Source of the DNA: Rosenbergiella australiborealis
Lineage (GTDB): Bacteria; Pseudomonadota; Gammaproteobacteria; Enterobacterales; Enterobacteriaceae
Length of the DNA: 64,000 bases
NCBI RefSeq assembly: GCF_018494035.1
Contig: NZ_JABBFO010000002.1
Coordinates: 62,001-126,000, forward strand
Reading direction: 5' to 3'
Part shown: positions 50,096-59,542 of the stretch, piece after piece
How positions within the stretch are numbered: the stretch's first letter is position 1
How the letters are laid out: each line of letters starts with the position of its first letter
Position numbers and translations under genes: made by a program
The notes under the pieces: generated by a model
The model's input: the letters and a program-made list of their open reading frames with translations, nothing else
What the model was told of the DNA's origin: nothing
Databases searched by the model: none

Positions 50096-50344
50096 ATGAA
50101 TAAGAATTGGCAAAACTCAGCAAAAAAACAGGTAAAACCTGCGTTAAAATCAGTGGGTAAATTCGTTTTACTCAATGCTGTCACTTTTGGGCCAGCAGGT
50201 GTTGCAGGATGGGCTGTTAAATCGGTTACGAAAAAGCCGGTTAAACTCTTTTTAGGAATGGTGCTGGAGCCTCTTCTTAGCAAAGTGATGAAAAAGATTT
50301 CAGCAAAATTACTAAAAGTACAAAATGAAAAACATCCAAAATGA
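50096..50344 (+). CDS. pspD: Phage shock protein D
   Basis: 82 residues; NW..SAKKQVKPALKSVGKFVLL and GPAGVAGWAVKS match E. coli PspD. Membrane-associated, role minor or unknown. Its last 20 bp overlap ycjX, extending the C-terminus slightly beyond the E. coli form. Confidence 0.9.
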   Translation: MNKNWQNSAKKQVKPALKSVGKFVLLNAVTFGPAGVAGWAVKSVTKKPVKLFLGMVLEPLLSKVMKKISAKLLKVQNEKHPK

Positions 50345-51719
50345 AGTAATGTCTTGGGTACAGCGCGGTACGGATCAGCATCTTTGCCTCGCGGTAACAG
50401 GGCTAAGCCGAAGTGGTAAAACGGCGTTTATTACGTCATTGGTTAATCAATTACTCTCGGTTAATCACGGTGCACGACTCCCGCTCTTTACGCCGGTACG
50501 TGAAGGGCGCGTATTAGGGGTCAAACGCATTTTGCAACGTGACCTTGCCACCCCCAGTTTTACTTATGATCGTGGGATCGCTCAGCTCTATGGTGATCCT
50601 GCAAATTGGCCAACGCCGACCCAAGGGGTGAGTAAAATAGAGCTGGTTATCCGTTACCGCACGCAGCATTCGTTGTTACGCTATATTAAACAGACCTCAT
50701 CGTTACATATTGAAATTATTGACTACCCGGGTGAGTGGTTGCTCGACCTGCCGATGTTAGCGCAAGACTATGTTGAATGGTCTGAGCAAATGCGCGGGTT
50801 ATTGGTGGGGCGGCGAGCAGAGTGGGCGGCTTCGTGGCAATCAGCCTGTGCTGACCTCGATCCTAACGGAACGGCTAATGAGTTATTATTGACAGAGTTG
50901 GCACAGCGATGGACCGATTTTTTACACCGATGCAAAGCAGAGGGTTATCATTTCATTCAACCGGGGCGCTTTGTGTTACCAGGCGAAATGGCAGGTGCAC
51001 CGGCATTACAGTTTTTTCCTTGGCCGTTTGAAGAAATTCCAGCACAACAAGATCAACGTCTTGAGAAAACCTCGACCTACTCCGTACTTAAACAGCGCTA
51101 CGACTTTTACTGCCAACATATCATAAAGAAATTTTATAAAGACTATTTTGTAAAGTTTGACCGTCAAATCGTTCTCGTCGACTGTTTACAACCCCTTAAT
51201 AGTGGCCCTGATGCGTTTAACGACATGCGTCTAGCCTTAACACAGTTGATGCAAAGTTTTCATTATGGACAGCGCTCGCTATTAAGACGATTATTTTCAC
51301 CGGTAATCGATAAACTTCTATTCGCTGCCACCAAGGCTGATCATGTTACCAGCGATCAGCATACAAATATGGTGGCTTTGTTACGTCAAATAACACAGGC
51401 CGCATGGCAACATGCTGCTTTTGAAGGTGTGAATATCGAATGTCTAGCCTTGAGTGCGATTCAAGCGACTCGCCCAGGAAAGATTGAACACCACCAGCAA
51501 ATCACTCCGGCTTTACAAGGTCGACGGTTACCTGATTATCAACCCGTATTACTTTATCCCGGAGAAGTCCCCGCACAGCTCCCTACGGCGTCTTTTTGGC
51601 AACAGCAAGGTTTTCAATTTGAAAACTTTACGCCATTGGCGATGGAGGCGGATAAACCATTACCTCATTTACGTATGGATAATGCTTTAGAATTTCTACT
51701 GGGAGATAAATTAACATGA
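50325..51719 (+). CDS. ycjX: YcjX, DUF463 P-loop protein
   Basis: 464 residues. P-loop GLSRSGKTAF near the N-terminus, then IDYPGEWLLDLPML and QIVLVDCLQPLNSG. GTPase-like fold with a large insert; stress-linked member of the Psp regulon in E. coli, function not established. Overlaps ycjF by 4 bp. Confidence 0.96.
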   Translation: MKNIQNEVMSWVQRGTDQHLCLAVTGLSRSGKTAFITSLVNQLLSVNHGARLPLFTPVREGRVLGVKRILQRDLATPSFTYDRGIAQLYGDPANWPTPTQGVSKIELVIRYRTQHSLLRYIKQTSSLHIEIIDYPGEWLLDLPMLAQDYVEWSEQMRGLLVGRRAEWAASWQSACADLDPNGTANELLLTELAQRWTDFLHRCKAEGYHFIQPGRFVLPGEMAGAPALQFFPWPFEEIPAQQDQRLEKTSTYSVLKQRYDFYCQHIIKKFYKDYFVKFDRQIVLVDCLQPLNSGPDAFNDMRLALTQLMQSFHYGQRSLLRRLFSPVIDKLLFAATKADHVTSDQHTNMVALLRQITQAAWQHAAFEGVNIECLALSAIQATRPGKIEHHQQITPALQGRRLPDYQPVLLYPGEVPAQLPTASFWQQQGFQFENFTPLAMEADKPLPHLRMDNALEFLLGDKLT

Positions 51720-52765
51720 AGGACGATAACATAAAGCCGCGCATTGACTTTAGTGTCACACCCACTGAGCATCAACCCGATAAGGTTAAAGCCGCCTATT
51801 ATTTTGATGAACAACAGGCGGAGGAAAATTTTATTCCTGAGTCAAAGGATGATGAGTCACTTGATACCGAACAAACGATCACGCTTGAACGTAGTTTTTG
51901 TCGTCCTAGATTGCCCATGTGGGGACGCCTCTTATTACTGGGTATCCTTATCTTATTAGTGAGTGGGGTGGCTCAATTAGTGCAAACGATGATCACTGCG
52001 TGGCAAGATCACCAGTGGTTTTCGATGGGGTTAGCCTTTTCCGGGGTAATGATTGTGTCTGCCGCGCTTGGCGCGGTACTTTCAGAATGCTTACGGTTAC
52101 GCCGATTAAAAAAACAGATGGATATTCATCAACAGGCGCACTCATTACTCTCCAGCCATGAACATCGTACAGGACGTGCTTTTTGTGAAGCATTAATTAA
52201 AAATGCGGGGCTTTCTGCTGAACACCCGGCTGTAATCAACTGGTATGCCGCATTGGACCCTTCTCTGACTGATAGGGAAGTGGTTATCCTCTATTCAACA
52301 CTTATTCAGCCTACTTTTGATAATCAAGCGCGTCGCTTAATCCGCCATACCGCAACGCACTCCGCCCTGATGGTTGCCGCCAGTCCTTATACGGTCGTCG
52401 ATATGGCTTTAGTGGCCTGGCGAAGTTTACGGATGATTAATCAAATAGCTAAACTTTACCAAGTGGAGCCAGGCTATTTGGGACGGGTAAGGTTGCTGCG
52501 CTCAGTGCTGATTAATATGGCGATTGCTGGCGCGAGTGAATGGGTACAGGAAAGCAGTATCGACTGGCTATCTCAAGATCTCGCAGCAAGGCTGTCTGCG
52601 CGAGTGGCACAAGGGGTCGGAGTCGGATTATTAACCGCCCGATTAGGTATCAAAACTATGACCTTGTGTCGTCCTATCCCTTGGTCCGACGGTGAGGCAC
52701 CTACCATTGGCGAGTTTCGGCGTGGGCTCATTGCTGATTTAACCAATAAAATTCGTACTAAATAA
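51716..52765 (+). CDS. ycjF: YcjF, DUF697/UPF0283 membrane protein
   Basis: 349 residues. N-terminal acidic cytoplasmic region, two membrane segments (about 70-90 and 100-120), then a helical C-terminal domain (ASPYTVVDMALVAWRSLRMI). Last gene of the psp-ycjXF unit; function unknown. Confidence 0.95.
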   Translation: MKDDNIKPRIDFSVTPTEHQPDKVKAAYYFDEQQAEENFIPESKDDESLDTEQTITLERSFCRPRLPMWGRLLLLGILILLVSGVAQLVQTMITAWQDHQWFSMGLAFSGVMIVSAALGAVLSECLRLRRLKKQMDIHQQAHSLLSSHEHRTGRAFCEALIKNAGLSAEHPAVINWYAALDPSLTDREVVILYSTLIQPTFDNQARRLIRHTATHSALMVAASPYTVVDMALVAWRSLRMINQIAKLYQVEPGYLGRVRLLRSVLINMAIAGASEWVQESSIDWLSQDLAARLSARVAQGVGVGLLTARLGIKTMTLCRPIPWSDGEAPTIGEFRRGLIADLTNKIRTK

Positions 52766-52802
52766 CTCTATTAATAGGACAAAGTCTCATTATTTTATAA
52801 AG

Positions 52803-52855
52803 TGTCAACTTTTCCTGACAGAAATATTCTGCTTTATTTCCAGCTAGCGTATACT
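52803..52855 (+). promoter_or_regulatory. Probable tyrR promoter with a TyrR-box-like palindrome
   Basis: TTCTGC (52827-52832), 17 bp, TATACT (52850-52855) lie 32 bp before the tyrR ATG. TGTCAA-N6-CTGACA (52803-52820) keeps the essential TGT...ACA arms of the TyrR box at the spacing TGTAAA-N6-TTTACA. tyrR is autoregulated in E. coli, so autoregulation is plausible. Confidence 0.4.
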
Positions 52856-52886
52856 ATTACGATTAGGTAGCTGGGGGAGAGTTGTC

Positions 52887-54437
52887 ATGCGCTTAGAAGT
52901 ACAATGCCAAGATCGGCAAGGATTAGTACGCGAATTATTGGACTTGTTGGTCAAACGTAACATCGATCTCTATGGGATTGAGATTGGTGAAAACTATACA
53001 GTTTATCTGCGTTTTAGTTCAGTCAATTTTGATGATTTCAGTGGGCTAATGGCCGAGATTAGGCGAACATCTGGAGTGAGCGATGTCCGTCGTGTCAACT
53101 ATATGCCTTCAGAACAGGCCCAGCGTGCTTTACACGCACTGGTAAATACTTTAGCTGAACCGATTTTATGTACGGATCTCAAAGGACGTATTGAACTGGT
53201 AAACCCTGCGGCACAGCAACTTTTTTCCCTTAACGACAAGCCAACGTCCTACCCATTGACGGCATTACTTCCCAGTGTAGAGCTCTCTCTTTCCCAAGAA
53301 AAAAAATCAGTACCAATAACCTTACAAGGGCGTGACTTTATTCTCGAAACTTGTCCACTTTTCTTGCCAGATGATGAAAGTCAACAAGTACAACAAACCG
53401 GCACATTGCTGCTGTTCAAATCCACGGCACAGAGGGGAGTGGTATCACAGCCTGATCCCTTGGAAACTGAGGGAGCTTTTAACCATTTTATTGCAGAGAG
53501 TCCAAAAATGCGGCAGCTCGTGCAACGTGCAAAAAAACTGGCAATGCACGATGCACCATTGTTAATCATCGGCGAAACGGGTACGGGAAAAGATATCCTT
53601 GCGCGCGCCTGTCATCAGTACAGCCCGCGACATGGCCACCCATTTCTCGCACTGAATTGTGGATCTATCCCCGATGATGTCGCAGAAAGTGAGTTATTTG
53701 GCCATGCTGCCGGCGCTTATCCTAATGCTATAGAGAGTCAAAAGGGATTTTTTGAGTTGGCCGCAGGCGGTTCCGTGTTTCTGGATGAAATTGGTGAAAT
53801 GTCACCCAGTTTGCAAACGAAATTATTGCGTTTCCTCAATGATGGTACTTTTAGACGAGTTGGTGATGAGCATGAAGTTCATGTTGATGTGCGTGTGATT
53901 TGTGCGACACAAAAAAATCTACAAGAACTGGTCGATCAGGGAAAGTTTCGTGAGGATCTGTTTTATCGCCTAAATGTATTATCGATTCAGCTGCCAGCAT
54001 TGCGCGAGCATCCGCAGGATCTTATGGCGCTATCAAGTTTCTTCGTAACACGTTTTGCCCAAGAGCAGGGAACCATTGCACCGCGTCTCTCTCCATCGCT
54101 TGCCGCCCACTTAGGACGCTATCACTGGCCTGGTAATATTCGTCAGCTCAAAAATTGCTTATATGCTGCGATGGCGCAATGTGATGGTGAAGAACTTCGC
54201 CCTCAAGATGTTATTTTACCCAATTATTCTACCGATGAAGAGATTGACGTTTTACAACTCGAAGGGACACTCGACGAAATTAATGGTCGCTTTGAACGTT
54301 CGGTTCTGACTAAACTTTATACGAGTTATCCAAGCACCCGAAAGTTAGCAAAACGTCTTGGTGTTTCGCATACCGCTATTGCAAATAAGCTGCGTGAATA
54401 TGGGGTTGTACAAAAAAATACTGAGCATAAAGAGTAG
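52887..54437 (+). CDS. tyrR: TyrR, aromatic amino acid regulator
   Basis: 516 residues. ACT-like domain (MRLEVQCQDRQGLVRELLDLL), PAS domain (about 80-190), AAA+ domain with Walker A GETGTGKD and VFLDEIGEMSP, and a C-terminal HTH (STRKLAKRLGVSHTAIANKLREYG). The GAFTGA loop is degenerate (GAYPNA), as expected for a sigma-70 regulator. Controls tyrosine, phenylalanine and tryptophan uptake and synthesis genes. Confidence 0.98.
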   Translation: MRLEVQCQDRQGLVRELLDLLVKRNIDLYGIEIGENYTVYLRFSSVNFDDFSGLMAEIRRTSGVSDVRRVNYMPSEQAQRALHALVNTLAEPILCTDLKGRIELVNPAAQQLFSLNDKPTSYPLTALLPSVELSLSQEKKSVPITLQGRDFILETCPLFLPDDESQQVQQTGTLLLFKSTAQRGVVSQPDPLETEGAFNHFIAESPKMRQLVQRAKKLAMHDAPLLIIGETGTGKDILARACHQYSPRHGHPFLALNCGSIPDDVAESELFGHAAGAYPNAIESQKGFFELAAGGSVFLDEIGEMSPSLQTKLLRFLNDGTFRRVGDEHEVHVDVRVICATQKNLQELVDQGKFREDLFYRLNVLSIQLPALREHPQDLMALSSFFVTRFAQEQGTIAPRLSPSLAAHLGRYHWPGNIRQLKNCLYAAMAQCDGEELRPQDVILPNYSTDEEIDVLQLEGTLDEINGRFERSVLTKLYTSYPSTRKLAKRLGVSHTAIANKLREYGVVQKNTEHKE

Positions 54438-54453
54438 TGGTGAAGTTTTTTTT

Positions 54454-54485
54454 ATTAGGCCAAGCACGTAAGTGCTTGGCCTAAT
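54454..54485. terminator. Hairpin between convergent tyrR and tpx
   Basis: A 14-bp perfect stem (54454-54467 with 54472-54485) and gtaa loop, 3 bp before the tpx stop. No T tract follows on either strand. Confidence 0.65.
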
Positions 54486-54488
54486 CAT

Positions 54489-54992
54489 TTATTTCAGGCT
54501 GTTTAATGCCGCATCATAGTCGGGTTCTTGAGCAATTTCTGGCACTAATTCGCTGTAAATTACTTCATCGTTTTCGTTAAGTATGACCACTGCACGTGCC
54601 GTTAATCCCGCTAAAGGACCTTCTTGTAATGCGACTCCCCAGTCCTGTTGGAACTCTGGATGGCGAAATGTGGATAGCGTATCGACATTCTCAAGGCCAT
54701 CCGCGGCACAAAAACGAGCTTGTGCGAAAGGCAAGTCTGCGGAAACGCAAAGCACAACAGTGTTGGCTAAACCTGAGGCTAATTGGTTAAATTTACGGAC
54801 AGAAGCAGCACATACCCCGGTATCAACACTTGGAAAAATATTGATGACTTTACGTTTTCCGGCATAAGTCCCTAATTCAATATCTGTTAGATCCTTATTG
54901 GTTAAGGTTAAAGCCGGTGCTTTGCTACCGACGACAGGGAGTTGCCCGGCAACTGCAAATGGTGACCCTTTTAGCGTAACAGTTTGAGACAT
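54489..54992 (-). CDS. tpx: Thiol peroxidase
   Basis: Atypical 2-Cys peroxiredoxin that reduces hydroperoxides with thioredoxin. 167 residues. Peroxidatic C61 ([11 protein letters not shown]) and resolving C95 (ARFCAADG) are present; C82 also as in E. coli. Convergent with tyrR. Confidence 0.98.
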   Translation of the reverse strand: MSQTVTLKGSPFAVAGQLPVVGSKAPALTLTNKDLTDIELGTYAGKRKVINIFPSVDTGVCAASVRKFNQLASGLANTVVLCVSADLPFAQARFCAADGLENVDTLSTFRHPEFQQDWGVALQEGPLAGLTARAVVILNENDEVIYSELVPEIAQEPDYDAALNSLK

Positions 54993-55157
54993 TCTAGATT
55001 CCTTAATTAAAAAACTACCGTTCCTATTTAGTAGGAACTTTAATGAGTTAGCGCGACTTTTATGACATACTTTTTCAGTTTAATCGAGAGCTGAAATGCG
55101 AAAGTCACGCATTAAGTTAAGACTATATCTCCTATCAATGATTAAGGAATATCGCTT

Positions 55158-56765
55158 ATGCACTGCTTATCGCGAATGACGATAGTCTGTCTAGTACCTT
55201 TGAGTTTACTCACCGCAGGAGCGGCGTACTCTGAAGAGCTTGCTGCACAACAATCTATCACCCGCCAAATTAAGGATGAACCCGCTTCGTTAGATCCTGC
55301 TCAAGCTACCGGGCTTCCTGAAATTCCTCTTTTACGTGATTTATTTGAAGGGTTAACTAATCAGGATCCTCAGGGCCATCCGGTTCCCGGAGTCGCTGAA
55401 AGTTGGCACACCAATGACCAAAGAACATGGATATTTACGCTGCGTAAAACGGCAAAATGGTCAGACGGCCAACCCGTCACAGCGAAAGACTTCGTATATA
55501 GTTGGCGGCGAATGGTTGATCCAAAAACCAGCTCACCGTATGCGTGGTTTCCGGCATTGGCAGCCATACAGAATGCAGCTGCAATTACTGCAGGAACAAA
55601 ACCTGTTGATAGTTTGGGGGTGAGGGCGATTGATGAAACGCATTTACAAGTCATCTTGGATCACCCTGTTGCATGGTTTCCAATTTTAACCAGTAGTTTT
55701 GCGCTTTATCCTGTTTATGAAAAGGCGATAACGACTTATGGAAATCAGTGGACACTGCCCGGCCATCTAATCGGTAATGGGGCCTATCAGTTGGCTCAGC
55801 ATGTGGTCAATGAACGTGTAGTCCTCACACGTAATCAGTATTATTGGGACAATAGTCATACCACAATTAATACGGTGACTTTCGTGCCGCTCAATGATTC
55901 TGTCACCGCTATGCATTGGTATGAAGCTAATGCTATCGATGTTACAGAGTCCTTTCCAAAAAACCGTTACCAAATATTAAAGAAGGCTCTACCCGGTGAG
56001 GTTTATACGCCGGCACAATTGGGAACGTATTATTATGCTTTTAACACCCAAAAAGGGCCGACAGCGAACGTAAATGTGCGAAAAGCGTTATCCTGGTCCA
56101 TCGATAGAAACATTATCGCTGACAAGATATTAGGCACAGGCGAGAAGCCAGCATGGTATTTTACTCCAGATATTACTCAAGGATTTACACCTCCCACATT
56201 ACCTTACCAGTCGTTAACGCAGGACGAGCGCAATCAGCAAGCGAAGCAGTGGTTAACTTCAGCAGGATTTGGGCCAGACCATCCATTAAAAATCAGTCTC
56301 CTTTACAATACTTCGGATAACAACAAGCAGATTGCAATCGCTGTTGCATCGATGTGGAAGAAGAATCTAGGTGTTGAGGTGAGTCTAGTCAATCAGGAGT
56401 GGAAAACGTATATCGACAGCCGTAAACAAGGTAATTTCGATGTGATACGCGCATCATGGGTGGGGGATTATAATGAGCCATCCACATTCCTTTCTCTGCT
56501 TTCTTCCACTAATAGCGGTAATATTTCTCGATTTACAGATAAAAATTATGACGCAATTGTCCACGCAGCGAGTCTCGAATCCTCGCCTGAAGAACGTGAA
56601 AAAAGCTATGACGATGCAGAAAAGATCATTGCAGAGCAAGCCCCTATCGCACCTATATATCAATATACCAATGGACGATTGATAAAGCCTTGGGTAAAGG
56701 GTTATCCGATTACCAATCCTGAAGATGTGGTGTACAGTCGCCAATTACGCATTGAAAAACATTAA
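55158..56765 (+). CDS. mppA: MppA, murein tripeptide-binding periplasmic protein
   Basis: 535 residues. Family-5 solute-binding protein with signal peptide (about 1-25). IKDEPASLDPAQATGLPEI, LIGNGAYQL, QLGTYYYAFNTQKGPTA and WVGDYNEPSTFL match E. coli MppA more than OppA. Delivers L-Ala-D-Glu-meso-DAP to the Opp permease. The E. coli ycjG-ycjZ block between tpx and mppA is absent here. Confidence 0.93.
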   Translation: MHCLSRMTIVCLVPLSLLTAGAAYSEELAAQQSITRQIKDEPASLDPAQATGLPEIPLLRDLFEGLTNQDPQGHPVPGVAESWHTNDQRTWIFTLRKTAKWSDGQPVTAKDFVYSWRRMVDPKTSSPYAWFPALAAIQNAAAITAGTKPVDSLGVRAIDETHLQVILDHPVAWFPILTSSFALYPVYEKAITTYGNQWTLPGHLIGNGAYQLAQHVVNERVVLTRNQYYWDNSHTTINTVTFVPLNDSVTAMHWYEANAIDVTESFPKNRYQILKKALPGEVYTPAQLGTYYYAFNTQKGPTANVNVRKALSWSIDRNIIADKILGTGEKPAWYFTPDITQGFTPPTLPYQSLTQDERNQQAKQWLTSAGFGPDHPLKISLLYNTSDNNKQIAIAVASMWKKNLGVEVSLVNQEWKTYIDSRKQGNFDVIRASWVGDYNEPSTFLSLLSSTNSGNISRFTDKNYDAIVHAASLESSPEEREKSYDDAEKIIAEQAPIAPIYQYTNGRLIKPWVKGYPITNPEDVVYSRQLRIEKH

Positions 56766-56846
56766 TAAAATTTTACTTATTCAGTCACAGAGTGAGTCGG
56801 ATTTTCATCTAGACTACTTTTTAAAAGTGAGCATAAGGGGTCAGCT

Positions 56847-57830
56847 TTGAATTCAATAGACATTAAAGAGTTGCATGTGCCAGATGCCATCATCGCTTGC
56901 CAGTTGGATGGTGAAGGGGGAATGTTGCCTCTCAGTGCAGCAGGTCAAGTCGGGCCGACCAACCCTTGTTGGGTACATTTGGATTACTCTTCAACAGAGA
57001 GTCGTGACTGGTTACAATCAACGCCACTGATTCCGGACGCGGTTCGTGATGCATTGGCCGGGGACAGCATGCGTCCGCGTATTAGTCGGCTCGCGGATGG
57101 CTTTATGTTGGTACTACGAAGTATCAACCATAATGATAATGCACGACCTGACCAATTAGTGGCTGTAAGGGTCTTTATCAATGGCGATTTAATCATTACT
57201 ACCCGTAAACGCAAAGCCCGCGCCATCGATAATGTCTGGGAAGATTTACAAAAGGGTCATGGTGCGGAAAATGCGGGTAACTGGATTGTTGAATTTTGTG
57301 ATGCCCTGACAGAGCAAAGTGGGGAGTTTATTGAACAACTCTACGATCGAATCATCGCTCTTGAAGATGCACTATTAGACGGTAAAGTTCCTGCTCGAGG
57401 GGAGATGGCTCTTTTACGAAAACAATTGATTGTGATGCGACGTTATATGGCTCCCCAGCGGGATGTATTTGCGCGCATTGCTAACGAAAAATTTACGTGG
57501 ATGGCAGATGAAGATCGTCGTCTTATGCAGGATATTTCCGACCGGTTAGGGCGTGGGCTGGAAGACCTAGATGCAGGTATCGCACGTACCGCCGTGATCA
57601 GTGATGAAATTGATGCACTACTCGCAGAGTCGATGAACCGTCGAACTTACATCATGTCGCTAATGGCAATGGTATTTTTACCGGCTACCTTTTTGACTGG
57701 TCTCTTTGGCGTCAATCTTGGGGGAATACCGGGAGCCAGTTGGCATTATGGTTTTCCGATTTTCTGTGTGTTGCTCGTTATTATTGCGATTGCAGTTTTT
57801 CTATGGTTAAAGAACCGAAAATGGCTCTAA
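56847..57830 (+). CDS. zntB: ZntB, CorA-family zinc transporter
   Basis: 327 residues starting at TTG with aagggg 6 nt upstream. Large cytoplasmic domain, then two C-terminal membrane segments with the ZntB pore motif GVN (FLTGLFGVNLGG) in place of CorA GMN. Zn2+ transport across the inner membrane. Followed directly by fnrS, as in E. coli. Confidence 0.95.
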   Translation: MNSIDIKELHVPDAIIACQLDGEGGMLPLSAAGQVGPTNPCWVHLDYSSTESRDWLQSTPLIPDAVRDALAGDSMRPRISRLADGFMLVLRSINHNDNARPDQLVAVRVFINGDLIITTRKRKARAIDNVWEDLQKGHGAENAGNWIVEFCDALTEQSGEFIEQLYDRIIALEDALLDGKVPARGEMALLRKQLIVMRRYMAPQRDVFARIANEKFTWMADEDRRLMQDISDRLGRGLEDLDAGIARTAVISDEIDALLAESMNRRTYIMSLMAMVFLPATFLTGLFGVNLGGIPGASWHYGFPIFCVLLVIIAIAVFLWLKNRKWL

Positions 57831-57849
57831 TCACCAGACTTGCTAAAAG

Positions 57850-57891
57850 GTGATCTGAATCAAGACGTCAATGTGGCCATTTAGGCATAAT
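57850..57891 (+). promoter_or_regulatory. FNR-activated promoter of fnrS
   Basis: gTGAT-CTGA-ATCAA (57850-57863) is a one-mismatch FNR box centred 42-43 bp upstream of the RNA start, the class II activator position. CATAAT (57886-57891) is the -10. Confidence 0.9.
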
Positions 57892-57898
57892 TTCTCTT

Positions 57899-58021
57899 GC
57901 AGGTGAATGCAACGTCAAGCGATGGGCGTTGTGCTCCACATTGTCTTACTTTTTGAATTAAAGCATAGCGTAATTGATTCTCATGACCCCGGCACCTAGT
58001 TTTCTAGGGCCGGTTTTTTTT
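57899..58021 (+). ncRNA. fnrS: FnrS small RNA
   Basis: About 123 nt. It begins gcaggtgaatgcaacgtcaa like E. coli FnrS and keeps the two target-pairing segments (gcgatgggcgttg; tgctccacattgtctta). It ends in a GC-rich terminator (57989-58013) with eight T residues. Hfq-dependent repressor of aerobic-metabolism mRNAs (sodB, maeA, gpmA and others in E. coli) under anaerobiosis. Conserved place next to zntB. Confidence 0.96.
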
Positions 58022-58025
58022 ATCG

Positions 58026-58052
58026 AAAAAAAAGGAAAGCTGCTGCTTTCCT
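58026..58052 (-). terminator. ttcA terminator
   Basis: aggaaagc / gctttcct 8-bp stem with tgct loop (58033-58052), followed on the minus strand by eight T residues (58033-58026). Confidence 0.85.
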
Positions 58053-58059
58053 CTGGGTA

Positions 58060-58995
58060 TTAAAGTTCAACAATATCTAATCGTTGTTGAATACGTGGCT
58101 CATTATCGTCATCTTCTGGCTGCCACCCCATCGGCGTTGTGGGTAAGGATTCGCGGTCAAAAGCTAAATCTCCTCCCGCGACAATAGCACTACCGTGAGT
58201 CACTGCATGAAAATCAAATAATGCAGTATCTGCCATATGCGAAGGAACAATATTTTGCATGGCACTAAACATCGTTTCGATTCTGCCAGGATAACGCTTA
58301 TCCCATTCACGTAACATATCGCCAATGACTTGACGTTGTAAATTGGGTTGTGATCCGCATAAGTTACAAGGGATTATTGGGAACTGTTTCGCTTCAGAAA
58401 AACGCACAATATCTTTTTCCCGGCAGTAGGCCAAGGGGCGAATAACGATATGTTTACCGTCGTCACTCATCAGTTTCGGTGGCATACCTTTCAGTTTTCC
58501 ACCGTAAAACATATTCAAAAATAAGGTTTGAATAATATCATCGCGGTGATGGCCTAACGCAATCTTCGTACAGCCCAACTCTGTAGCCGTACGATAAAGT
58601 ATACCGCGACGTAACCGTGAGCAGAGCGAACAAGTGGTTTTCCCTTCAGGAATTTTATCTTTAACGATAGAGTAGGTGTCTTCTTCAACAATTTTGTACT
58701 CAACCCCTAGCGACTCAAGATATTCAGGCAGGATATGTCCAGGAAAGCCTGGCTGTTTTTGGTCTAGGTTAACCGCAATCAAGGAAAATGAGATCGGCGC
58801 GCTTTTTTGTAAGCTACGTAGCATTTCAAGTAAGGTATAACTATCTTTACCGCCAGAGAGGCAGACCATAATTCGGTCGCCGTCCTCAATCATAGAAAAA
58901 TCAGCAATCGCCTCACCGACGTTGCGACGTAAGCGTTTTTGTAATTTATTAAGGTTATATTGCTGTTTACTGTTAATTTCGGGATTGAATGACAT
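58060..58995 (-). CDS. ttcA: TtcA, tRNA 2-thiocytidine-32 synthase
   Basis: 311 residues, E. coli length. PP-loop SGGKDS (47-52); [4Fe-4S] ligands C122 and C125 (TTCSLCSRL) and the third Cys in IPCNLCGSQ. Makes s2C at position 32 of some tRNAs. Transcribed convergently to fnrS. Confidence 0.98.
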   Translation of the reverse strand: MSFNPEINSKQQYNLNKLQKRLRRNVGEAIADFSMIEDGDRIMVCLSGGKDSYTLLEMLRSLQKSAPISFSLIAVNLDQKQPGFPGHILPEYLESLGVEYKIVEEDTYSIVKDKIPEGKTTCSLCSRLRRGILYRTATELGCTKIALGHHRDDIIQTLFLNMFYGGKLKGMPPKLMSDDGKHIVIRPLAYCREKDIVRFSEAKQFPIIPCNLCGSQPNLQRQVIGDMLREWDKRYPGRIETMFSAMQNIVPSHMADTALFDFHAVTHGSAIVAGGDLAFDRESLPTTPMGWQPEDDDNEPRIQQRLDIVEL

Positions 58996-59248
58996 TAAGC
59001 GAGTACCTGAATCAAGAATTCTACGAAAAAGTCGTCTGATATCGGATGAACGGGCGACGGTTCAAACGCGCCGCGAAGTCTAGCATAATTCCGACGTTAA
59101 TCAGAAGTTTTGCATCAAAACTCTTTAAAATTACCCTTCTAGATGTTTTTGTTAAAATAAATCGTAAAAAGATATGTAATGACTCGATTAATGGCGGCAA
59201 CTCTGACATATTTTCATGGATATTATAGACCCCTCTGGAGCTAACCGA

Positions 59249-59515
59249 ATGAAAGTTGTTTCTTTGATGCTTGCTGGTAGTATCGTGCTACTCGCTGGTT
59301 GCAGTCACAAAAATGTAGAACCTGAACAGCAAGCAACAGCCGCTCACATCCAACCCGTACATATGTCTGTTGTCGCGATGGATAACTGTGCCATGGCAGG
59401 GGGGGCACTTGCGTATACACGGCAATTAGACGGTAGCCGTATTGGCATGTGCCAGTTGGTCAATGGTAAGCGTTGTAGTGAAGCAGCGTTAATCAATGGG
59501 CATTGTGCACGCTAA
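59249..59515 (+). CDS. ydbJ: DUF333 lipoprotein, YdbJ-like
   Basis: 88 residues from MKVVSLMLAGSIVLLAGC: signal peptide with lipobox LAGC (Cys18). A Cys-rich DUF333 domain follows, with NCAMAGGALAY, GMCQLVNGKRCS and GHC. Function unknown. ctggag precedes the ATG at 59249; the upstream frame from 59216 is not supported. E. coli ydbJ sits at the same place by ldhA; hslJ is absent here. Confidence 0.8.
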   Translation: MKVVSLMLAGSIVLLAGCSHKNVEPEQQATAAHIQPVHMSVVAMDNCAMAGGALAYTRQLDGSRIGMCQLVNGKRCSEAALINGHCAR

Positions 59516-59542
59516 CGGCTATCCCTAGCGTGCAATACACTT

